The translations under genes were made by a program, and so were the position numbers. The notes under the pieces were generated by a model. That model searched no databases, had not been told where the DNA came from, and saw only the letters and a list, made by a program, of their open reading frames with translations. 5,678 bases of DNA from Verrucomicrobiota bacterium. Lineage in GTDB: Bacteria > Verrucomicrobiota > Verrucomicrobiia > Chthoniobacterales > JAFAMB01. The DNA is taken from NCBI GenBank assembly GCA_019241095.1, contig JAFAXJ010000056.1, positions 1 to 5,678 of the forward strand, written 5' to 3'. Below are positions 1-5,604 of this stretch, in pieces (within the stretch, counting starts at the first letter, position 1; every line of letters begins with the position of its first letter).

Positions 1-120
1 CTGAACCATATCCTCAGCATCTTCTTGGTTTCTCATCAGCCAGCGAGCCAGATTGTAAGCATCATTCGTCAGCGGTAGCACCAGAGTTTCGAAGCGCGCA
101 CGCGTATGCTCGTCATTCAT
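1..120 (-). CDS. ECF-family RNA polymerase sigma factor, N-terminal part only (runs off the left edge)
   Basis: Only the first 40 codons are in the window. The peptide has the hallmark start of sigma region 2 in extracytoplasmic-function sigma factors: a short leader, the stretch FETLVLPLTNDAYNLARW (residues 10-27), then a DAEDMVQ motif (residues 34-40), which matches the DAEDxVQ core of region 2.1/2.2. Such proteins bind core RNA polymerase and direct it to a small regulon, usually under an anti-sigma factor; whether one follows cannot be seen. The ATG at 120-118 is well bounded, because an in-frame TAG lies at 132-130, only three codons upstream. The ribosome-binding region (GGGTAGG about 10 nt upstream) is weak. 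It lies downstream of the receptor gene in the same direction with a 154-bp gap, so read-through co-transcription is possible but not shown. Family assignment is firm; the subgroup and target promoters are unknown. Confidence 0.88.
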   Translation of the reverse strand, partial: MNDEHTRARFETLVLPLTNDAYNLARWLMRNQEDAEDMVQ

Positions 121-274
121 AGCCGACGCCTACCCTACAATGGAGCATACCGGCGTTCGATGAAATTTATTCCCTTCGCTACGCGGGAGCATCGATCCTT
201 CTAATTCAGGGTAGCACAACATAGGCCGGGCGGTTCAAAACCGATTTTACTTCAATGACAGCATCAGGTCCAAG
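121..274 (-). other. Intergenic gap between the receptor stop and the sigma-factor start
   Basis: This 154-bp gap separates two minus-strand genes. It contains a small hairpin, CGGTT-CAA-AACCG (231-243), with only a 5-bp stem. On the minus strand the stem is not followed by a T run, so it is not a convincing terminator for the receptor gene. A 30-codon minus-strand reading frame ends at the TAG at 132-130, in frame with the sigma factor, and resembles nothing known. I see TGAAC and CGAAC boxes but no GGAAC with a matching -10, and no strong housekeeping promoter. The sigma gene may therefore depend on a promoter I cannot identify, or on read-through from the receptor. Confidence 0.4.
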
Positions 275-3025
275 CTAGAACCGGAACTGGACGCCCGCTT
301 CAAAAGTTTGGCCATAGAATTCCCGCTGGATTGGGCGATTGGCAGAACCTTCGTAAACTCGAAGCGGCTGGTCGGTCACGTTCTTAGCATGAAAGTAAAT
401 GCCAATTCCTTGAGGCAGATCGTAGCTGATGGAAAGGTCCAGCTGGAAATTGGTATCGTAATATCGATCGGTCAAATAACTGTTACCGAGTGAGGAAAGG
501 TTTCGATCGGTATATGTGCCGGCGATCGAGAACTTAAATCGGTAGCCCGTATAGAAAAGCCCAATATTAAAAAGATTTGGAGCTGTGTAGGGAAGCTTTG
601 TGGTTTGGTTCGGCCGTCCGTGCGCTTGACTATCAATGTAGCTATAACTGGCTTGAATACCTAAGCCGGAGAAAGGCTTGCGAAGAAACCAAAACTCTTG
701 TTGGTAGTTAAGATCAATTCCGCGCGAATAAGCAGTTCCCGAATTAAGAAATGTCGTCTGGGTGTAGCTGAGGCCTTGCAGCTGAATAAAATCCGACCGC
801 TGAAAAATAAAGCTCGCGATTTCTTTATCAAAGATTCCGACCGAGAAGAGGGAGCCTTTAACAGGATAGAAATCGACAGCTAAATCGAAACTGTTATCAG
901 TAATCGGTTTTAGATCGGGATTGCCACTCACAATGGTCCGGTCGACGCGATCGATAATGGTCGATGCCGTAGCTTGGCCGAACGTTGGTCTTCCGATCGC
1001 GGTCGAATAAGCGAATCTTGCCTGGAAACAGTCTGTAAATTGATATTTCGCTTGAAAAGACGGAAAGATGTTGGCGTAACTCGAGCTTCGATTGACAAAC
1101 CCGTAGGAGGCGGGATTTTTCGGATCGGAAGAAGGAGCGTTGGCATTGGCGCCGTAAACGGACTCTGTTGCTTCAATCCGCGCGCCGGCAAGCAAATTGA
1201 GTTTGCCCAGCGTGATGTCGAATTGACCGTAGCCTGCGTAAATGTTCTGGGAATCGTTAAAAAAGGCTTGCAGCGACGCCACTCTATCAGCCTGCGTGTT
1301 ACGCACGAAATGAGAGAGGTTTCCGTTGATGAAGGCTACTGACTTGGATTGGCTAGGAGAGTATCCAAGCGGGTAAAAGCCATCATAGGTCGAATGGAAC
1401 GTGCTGCCAGCGACATCGGCCAGCGTTAAAGTATTGCTGCCATTTCCGGTTGGGCCATTGTAGCTGGAATAGGTTTGAGGATCATCGAAACGATCATTTT
1501 TGCGGAATCGGAGATTGGTGCCAACTTTGATCGCGGAATCAAAGCCGCTGATCTGGAGAGGCCACGTCACATTAAGCGCACCTGCGTACTCTGTATCTGT
1601 GCTTCCACTTCGATCGATCGTTAGAGAGCTGAACTTGTATTGGTTGATGTCGAAAGGATCGGGTGCTTTGGGGGAACCCGACAGAATGACTGAAGGCCGA
1701 TTGGAATCGCCCGAGTTGTTGAAGGCGATGATTTGGTTGTTCGGGGTAGTGAAGTTAAATGTGGAGTCGAGCGGACTGAAGCTGTAACCCTGAACAAAAG
1801 ATCCTCTAAAATCAACTATTGCCGGTCCAAGGAGAATGTGACCCCCTGCTGCCAGAACTTGATTATCGTGATGTTCCTCAGTCTTATAGCGAAGGCTAGA
1901 TTGCAGTTGTCCGGTAGTCGTTTGGAAGTATCCTGGTCGGTTTGGATCCAGAGTCGGACGAGAAGTCTCATCTGCGGCAGTATTCAGTCCTAACAGGTTT
2001 AAGCCGTACCTGACATTGCTTTCGACGTAACCTCCGTCGATGAAGCTTACGTAGTAGCGATTGTTGTCATCAGGTCGGAAATCGAACGTGCCACCATACC
2101 CATAGGTGCGTCGGTGAAAAGTGAAGTCGTAGAAGTCCAGCTCCTTTAAAGTCTTATTGGCGTAGGACTCAGGGGTGCTGTCGTCGTACGTAGCCTGAAA
2201 GTTTTCTACTCCACGATGGTCGTCATAGTAGGTGAAGGTTCCGAGCAGGCCGAAAGGACGGCTAGGGATTGGCGAGGGAGCGGAGTCACCCGTGCCCTTG
2301 CCGTCAGTACTTTCATTAAATGGAGTGCTATTCGAGAAAGAGTTGGCTCTTGGACCAAAGCCGAAAATGGTTCCGGCAGTAATAGATCCATCGATGATTG
2401 GATAGCCGGGACGAATAGTATAAAATCCGGAGCCCATACGCCCTTCAACGAAGGACTTTGTAGCATCGAATGCGCTGCGAGGCGTTAGCTCGATTGTTCC
2501 GCCTAGCGCTTCAGCGTCCTGATCCGGCGTGTTAGATTCAGTTAATATTATCTGACTAACAAGGGAGTTGGGAATTTGATTTAGTGATACGTGACGCCCG
2601 GTAGCGTCGGTCGCCGCCATACGTACCCCTCCAAATGTGACGCCGACAAGGTTGGGATCGATTCCTCGCACCGAAGCATAAAGGCCCTGCCCTATGTTAT
2701 ATTGTAAGCCAACACCTGGGAGCCTTTTTATCGATTCGCCTAGACGAACTTCGGGGTATCGCTCGATCTCCTGTCGAGACTGAATAACGCGAAGATTCGC
2801 AGCGTTGATAGTGATCTCGTCTGCGATAGTTTGGTTCTGAGGCGCTGGTAAGTTACCTTGCACGACAATCGGGTTGAGAGCTTGAGGTGTAGCGCTTGGG
2901 GCTGATTCTTGGCCTGGCGCGAATATCGCGCTGCCAAACCAAGTCGAAATGACTGAAGAAACAAGGGTAAGCGTTGACGACTGGCCCAGGCGCTGTATCG
3001 GTCTGATCAGATGCATTCCATGCAT
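275..3025 (-). CDS. TonB-dependent outer-membrane receptor, TonB-Xanth-Caul-like
   Basis: This is a 916-residue ligand-gated beta-barrel receptor, powered by TonB-ExbB-ExbD, that imports a scarce substrate. A signal peptide fits residues 1-36, with a basic start (IRPIQR), a hydrophobic core and probable cleavage after AIFA. A short linker carries PIVVQG (52-57), a possible TonB box. The plug spans about 83-190, with LGESIKRLPGV (95-105), VRGID (119-123) and TPDQDAEALGGTIELTPRSAFD (166-187); the DxDAxxxGG...TRxxFD pattern points to the TonB-Xanth-Caul subfamily. The barrel follows, with GNPDLKP (701-707), KNVTD (881-885) and the typical C-terminal aromatic end (VQFRF). There is no STN signalling domain, and only one cysteine (666). 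A long Ser/Asn/Pro/Gly-rich segment (about 228-257) is probably a surface loop. The ligand is unknown; carbohydrates, siderophores and other compounds all occur among such receptors. The start could be Met1 (3025) or Met4 (3016), since neither has a clear ribosome-binding site. It is divergent from the flippase gene. Confidence 0.95.
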   Translation of the reverse strand: MHGMHLIRPIQRLGQSSTLTLVSSVISTWFGSAIFAPGQESAPSATPQALNPIVVQGNLPAPQNQTIADEITINAANLRVIQSRQEIERYPEVRLGESIKRLPGVGLQYNIGQGLYASVRGIDPNLVGVTFGGVRMAATDATGRHVSLNQIPNSLVSQIILTESNTPDQDAEALGGTIELTPRSAFDATKSFVEGRMGSGFYTIRPGYPIIDGSITAGTIFGFGPRANSFSNSTPFNESTDGKGTGDSAPSPIPSRPFGLLGTFTYYDDHRGVENFQATYDDSTPESYANKTLKELDFYDFTFHRRTYGYGGTFDFRPDDNNRYYVSFIDGGYVESNVRYGLNLLGLNTAADETSRPTLDPNRPGYFQTTTGQLQSSLRYKTEEHHDNQVLAAGGHILLGPAIVDFRGSFVQGYSFSPLDSTFNFTTPNNQIIAFNNSGDSNRPSVILSGSPKAPDPFDINQYKFSSLTIDRSGSTDTEYAGALNVTWPLQISGFDSAIKVGTNLRFRKNDRFDDPQTYSSYNGPTGNGSNTLTLADVAGSTFHSTYDGFYPLGYSPSQSKSVAFINGNLSHFVRNTQADRVASLQAFFNDSQNIYAGYGQFDITLGKLNLLAGARIEATESVYGANANAPSSDPKNPASYGFVNRSSSYANIFPSFQAKYQFTDCFQARFAYSTAIGRPTFGQATASTIIDRVDRTIVSGNPDLKPITDNSFDLAVDFYPVKGSLFSVGIFDKEIASFIFQRSDFIQLQGLSYTQTTFLNSGTAYSRGIDLNYQQEFWFLRKPFSGLGIQASYSYIDSQAHGRPNQTTKLPYTAPNLFNIGLFYTGYRFKFSIAGTYTDRNLSSLGNSYLTDRYYDTNFQLDLSISYDLPQGIGIYFHAKNVTDQPLRVYEGSANRPIQREFYGQTFEAGVQFRF

Positions 3026-3069
3026 ACTGAAACAACAGGCGAGGCGTACATGCGTAAATTGCAGGAGTG

Positions 3070-3083
3070 TGACAATGTTGTCA
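3070..3083. promoter_or_regulatory. Operator-like palindrome TGACAA-TG-TTGTCA
   Basis: This perfect 6-bp inverted repeat with a 2-bp centre lies 45 bp upstream of the receptor ATG. The size and symmetry fit a dimeric repressor or activator site. One arm reads TTGTCA on the minus strand, which resembles a -35 hexamer, although no good -10 sits 16-18 bp downstream. The regulator is unknown, and the motif does not resemble a Fur box. Confidence 0.4.
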
Positions 3084-3141
3084 TCAAGGCATTGGTTTCG
3101 CTCGCCCGCCGCTTGGGAATGGGGGAGGGTTCCATGCTAAA

Positions 3142-3155
3142 CTGTCCTATGACAG
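3142..3155. promoter_or_regulatory. Second short palindrome CTGTC-CTAT-GACAG
   Basis: This perfect 5-bp inverted repeat with a 4-bp centre lies 33 bp upstream of the flippase ATG and just downstream of a possible extended -10 (3135-3143). It could be an operator or a small hairpin in the flippase leader. Its half-sites (TGTC/GACA) echo those of the palindrome at 3070-3083, but in the opposite order, so one shared regulator is only a possibility. Confidence 0.3.
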
Positions 3156-3156
3156 A

Positions 3157-3181
3157 ATCGTCACATTGCTGCCGTTGTTCC
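3157..3181 (-). promoter_or_regulatory. Possible ECF-type promoter GGAAC-N16-CGAT
   Basis: On the minus strand GGAAC (3181-3177) is followed after exactly 16 bp by CGAT (3160-3157). This resembles the GGAAC -35 shared by many ECF sigma factors and differs by one base from the GGAAC-N16/17-CGTT pattern of EcfG-type promoters. It points toward the receptor gene and would give a leader of roughly 125 nt. A partial ECF sigma gene lies nearby, but its promoter specificity is unknown, so the link is conjecture. Confidence 0.25.
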
Positions 3182-3188
3182 TTGATCC

Positions 3189-4520
3189 ATGCTAAGTAGA
3201 CTGACTCCAGTGAAATGGACTGGCTGCCTGCGGCAGATCTTTGTGCTCGGTCCTTCAGGCAAGACGGATGCTGGCGGCCGGGTAGCATCGATCCTTTACT
3301 ATTCGAGTTCGAGCATCTACTGCCAGCTGATCCGGCTCATGGGTGTGCTCGTAACAACGTTGCTCATTCCGGCAAAGGATTTTGGTATCTATGCATCGGG
3401 TCTGATGATCATTGGGCTCTGCAATATGTTGCGCGACCTCGGGCAAGACTCCGGCCTAATGAGTCTGCCCGTTCTGGGCTGGCCGTATATCAGGTTACAC
3501 TTCGTTGTGAGTTGCTCACTTGGACTCGTTTCCTGTTTCGCATTAAGCGGCAGCATATGGCTGACGCCATGGTTTATCGACCTGCGCAGCTATTATCTTT
3601 TTCTCGTGAGTCTAATTCTTTTCGAGGCGAGTTATCACACGCCGCAGATTGTCGCCCAGCGAAGATTTCGCTTTCGTGAGATGGCAGTGGTTGAGGCCCT
3701 GGCAGGGACAGTGTGGCTGACAGGCACTTTCATGATTTCGGTTTGGTTACGCGACGTGCGCGCGTTGTTAGTCGCAAGCTGCTTGGAAAGTTTCACCCGT
3801 TGGATTGGGCTGCTTTATTTAGAACCTGGATGCCTGAAGTCGACCAGGATACCACGCAGCGTATTTGCCTACTTTGTGCGCTATGCAAAAATTTTGACGG
3901 CTCAGTCCTGGGTTCAACATTTTTCGGAGCAGCTCGATGTGCTTCTTTTACGTTATCTTGCCGGTCCGACCGAGCTGGGAAACTATTCACGGCTAAGACA
4001 GATTATTGGGATCAGCTTCTCCCTAAGTGTAAGATCGGTAGACCGTGTTGCGAGTGCGAACTACAGCGCTGAGCAGCAACATGAAGGCTTGCTTCGTCGA
4101 TCTCTCGCTCAGTTCCTTATTTTGATGCTCTCTGGCGCGATCACTGCCCTAACGGGAATTTATTTTTTCGTCGTCGTCATCGGTAAGCATTGGTTTGGGG
4201 CGGAGTGGAGTTCCGGGCTGATGCAGCTATGGTTGTGGGCTATTCCATTTTGTCTGATCCGTCCCATCATGTGGAATTTCAATGTTTTGTTTCAGTCAAC
4301 GGGCCGCCCGCAACTGCTGCTTCTGTCAGTGATCGCCAACAGTCTTTTTTTGATCTTTTTGTCGGCTCTTCTGGTGCCGGTTTTCGGGGCGAGGGGCCTT
4401 CTATCGGCATTGACTACAAGCACATTGGCGACCTTGATCCTGCAATCATTATGGTCCTCTGAGCTGCACCCGTTTAGGAAGAGGACGAGATTTGGGCAGC
4501 TTTTAGGTATTCCAAATTAA
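3189..4520 (+). CDS. Wzx-like oligosaccharide flippase, multi-pass inner-membrane protein
   Basis: This 443-residue protein has about 12 hydrophobic segments (for example around 38-60, 66-82, 100-120, 134-148, 168-187, 312-332, 344-360, 375-400, 402-420), as expected of MOP/MVF-superfamily flippases of about 400-500 residues. These move undecaprenyl-linked glycans to the periplasmic face of the inner membrane for capsule, exopolysaccharide or O-antigen assembly. Family-like features are IPAKDFGIYASGLMI (60-74), QRRFRFREM (157-165), QLDVLLLRYLAGPTELGNYSR (248-268, with the central 'LG-Y' element) and GKHWFGAEW (332-340) before a hydrophobic segment and a TGRP loop. An in-frame TGA at 3183-3185 rules out any earlier start; ATG 3189 is used, but GTG 3210 and GTG 3243 remain possible because no ribosome-binding site is clear. 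The roughly 37-residue hydrophilic N-terminus is rather long for the family. The stop is 7 bp from the next gene. No glycosyltransferase is in view, so the transported glycan is unknown. Confidence 0.85.
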   Translation: MLSRLTPVKWTGCLRQIFVLGPSGKTDAGGRVASILYYSSSSIYCQLIRLMGVLVTTLLIPAKDFGIYASGLMIIGLCNMLRDLGQDSGLMSLPVLGWPYIRLHFVVSCSLGLVSCFALSGSIWLTPWFIDLRSYYLFLVSLILFEASYHTPQIVAQRRFRFREMAVVEALAGTVWLTGTFMISVWLRDVRALLVASCLESFTRWIGLLYLEPGCLKSTRIPRSVFAYFVRYAKILTAQSWVQHFSEQLDVLLLRYLAGPTELGNYSRLRQIIGISFSLSVRSVDRVASANYSAEQQHEGLLRRSLAQFLILMLSGAITALTGIYFFVVVIGKHWFGAEWSSGLMQLWLWAIPFCLIRPIMWNFNVLFQSTGRPQLLLLSVIANSLFLIFLSALLVPVFGARGLLSALTTSTLATLILQSLWSSELHPFRKRTRFGQLLGIPN

Positions 4521-4527
4521 CGCCAGA

Positions 4528-5262
4528 ATGAGACCCGACATTTTTCTCAGCGCTTTGATGGGAGCGGGCGTTGAATTTCTCGAGATTGTAGCAATAGCTT
4601 ACGCCTTGGCGCGATCAGGATTTGCTCAGGAAGCCTTGTGGGGTAGCATTGTCGGGATTGTGGTGGTCGGAGTTGCCTCAGCTGCCTTAGGAACTCGGTT
4701 AATGTTAGTGCCTCTTCGGCTTTTGCAGTTGTTCGCCGGCGTGGTGTTGTTGTACTTCGGTTGGAAATGGGTACAAAAATCGGTCAGACGTTCGGCCGCG
4801 GGAAAACGAGCGGGCTGGATTACCAATCCACTCGAGGGAGCTCTTCTCGAGCTACGTGACCCTTCGGGTTTTAGTTGTGGAAATTTTCTCGTTATGGCCA
4901 AGAGCGCGGCTTTGGAAGCGTTCGAGATAGCAATGATAGTGACTACGATTGCATTAAGTTCGAAGGCATGGATAGAGTCATTAGCAGGGATGATTGCGGC
5001 ATTAGTTTTAACGATCTCGGTAGTTTGTGCCCTGCACGGCGTTTTGGTTAAACTACCGGACGTATTACTGAAACTGGGAGCGGGACTATTGCTGCTATCT
5101 TTTGGGACGTTTTGGTTGGGTGAAGCTACCGGCTTGGAATGGCCCTGGCAGGATTTTAGTGTGCTGTTTCTTTTTTGTCTGTATGCGATATCGAGTTTGA
5201 TCGCGATCCGTTGGTTGCAGATTAAAGCGGATAAAAACCGTCCTGCTCAGACGCGCTCATAA
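4528..5262 (+). CDS. COG4280-type integral membrane protein with internal duplication, possible transporter
   Basis: This 244-residue protein has about seven membrane segments (roughly 5-28, 36-55, 62-81, 127-145, 152-170, 178-199, 208-229). It contains two related halves: VEFLE (15-19) matches LEAFE (129-133), and VPLRLLQLFAG (61-71) with LLYFGWKW matches LPDVLLKLGAG (176-186) with LLSFGTFW. The offset is about 114 residues. Each half has three membrane segments and an ExxE motif in its first helix. The basic loop KSVRRSAAGKR (84-94) should be cytoplasmic, giving the halves opposite orientations and a cytoplasmic basic C-terminus. The pattern, including FGTFWLGEATGLEWP (192-206), matches what I recall of COG4280 membrane proteins, whose function is not established. 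ExxE-bearing duplicated helices recall FTR1 and UPF0016/Gdt1 cation carriers, but that is analogy only. The start is 7 bp after the flippase stop, implying translational coupling; the ribosome-binding site is weak. An intrinsic terminator follows 78 bp downstream. Confidence 0.85.
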   Translation: MRPDIFLSALMGAGVEFLEIVAIAYALARSGFAQEALWGSIVGIVVVGVASAALGTRLMLVPLRLLQLFAGVVLLYFGWKWVQKSVRRSAAGKRAGWITNPLEGALLELRDPSGFSCGNFLVMAKSAALEAFEIAMIVTTIALSSKAWIESLAGMIAALVLTISVVCALHGVLVKLPDVLLKLGAGLLLLSFGTFWLGEATGLEWPWQDFSVLFLFCLYAISSLIAIRWLQIKADKNRPAQTRS

Positions 5263-5304
5263 GCGACCTACACCCGAACAGCGTGACGCTCACCATATAC
5301 CGCG

Positions 5305-5336
5305 GCTGTCGTATCGCAGTAACGCAACCGGACAGC
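5305..5336. repeat. Minor inverted repeat GCTGTC / GACAGC
   Basis: Six-base arms at 5305-5310 and 5331-5336 flank a 20-nt loop, in the trailer between the membrane-protein stop and the terminator. An overlapping pair, AACGC (5321-5325) and GCGTT (5335-5339), could form instead. It may add structure to the 3' end of the transcript, but this could be chance. Confidence 0.25.
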
Positions 5337-5340
5337 GTTC

Positions 5341-5367
5341 GCGGAATAAGCATTCCGCTGATTTTTT
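5341..5367 (+). terminator. Rho-independent terminator of the flippase operon
   Basis: A perfect 7-bp stem, GCGGAAT (5341-5347) and ATTCCGC (5352-5358), encloses an AAGC tetraloop. It is followed, after three bases, by six Ts (5362-5367). It lies 78 bp after the membrane-protein stop on the same strand and is the natural end of the flippase-membrane protein transcript. Confidence 0.8.
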
Positions 5368-5538
5368 GCCGTTGCCATCCGCGATAGTTGGCAAAGCATA
5401 TGCTCGAACGGACCGATATAGGTTCCTGGAAAACGCTGCTCAGTGGCAGATCAGGAGCTTATACTGATGTTGGCGGGTTGGTCCTCCACAAGTTGATGAA
5501 CGAGAATTTTGCAACCGCGAATGCACCAGGCGAACTAA

Positions 5539-5571
5539 GGCTGGAGCAAAAGCTTTGCAGGTGCTCCAGCC
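5539..5571. repeat. Perfect 10-bp inverted repeat (hairpin) with 13-nt loop
   Basis: GGCTGGAGCA (5539-5548) pairs perfectly with TGCTCCAGCC (5562-5571) around a 13-nt loop. Inside it, GCAAA (5546-5550) and TTTGC (5554-5558) could pair instead, giving a competing structure. Neither strand has a T run after the stem (on the plus side it is followed by AAAAAG), so it is not a standard intrinsic terminator. It could be part of a small RNA, a repeat element or a protein-binding site. Confidence 0.6.
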
Positions 5572-5604
5572 AAAAAGCTAGCCCGGATATTTCATCATGA
5601 GAGC

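Larger units (their letters stand above)
3026..3188. promoter_or_regulatory. Divergent intergenic region with promoters for the receptor and the flippase operon
   Basis: These 163 bp separate two divergent genes, so both promoters should lie here. Visible elements are a 14-bp palindrome (3070-3083), a second palindrome (3142-3155), two GGAAC boxes on the minus strand (3181-3177 and 3133-3129), and on the plus strand an extended -10-like TGcTAAACT (3135-3143) with a poor TTGGGA -35 (3113-3118) at a long 19-bp spacing. No consensus sigma-70 promoter stands out for either gene. Overlapping open frames here (for example 3011-3199 on the plus strand) look like chance. Confidence 0.55.

Noticed and set aside
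231..243. Small hairpin CGGTT-CAA-AACCG after the receptor gene as a terminator
   Set aside because: The stem is only 5 bp, and on the minus strand it is followed by CCCGG and not by a T run.
974..1342. 122-codon plus-strand open frame opposite the receptor gene
   Set aside because: It is antisense to a well-supported barrel-encoding stretch, and its translation is rich in Arg and Cys with no domain pattern; it is a shadow frame.
3011..3199. 62-codon plus-strand open frame spanning the divergent intergenic region
   Set aside because: It overlaps the receptor start and the flippase start, is Cys-rich without a pattern, and has no ribosome-binding site. A leader peptide cannot be fully excluded, but nothing supports one.
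188..3296. 13-bp exact repeat AGCATCGATCCTT at 188-200 and 3284-3296
   Set aside because: One such 13-mer match is not surprising in a window of this size, one copy is ordinary flippase coding sequence, and the flanks do not match well.
3215..3679. 154-codon plus-strand open frame overlapping the flippase
   Set aside because: It lies in another frame of the flippase, and its composition (many His, Cys, Arg) is typical of an out-of-frame translation of a membrane-protein gene.
5388..5600. 70-codon plus-strand open frame after the terminator
   Set aside because: It has a TTG start, no ribosome-binding site, no recognisable motif, and is crossed by a strong perfect hairpin, so it is probably not a gene.
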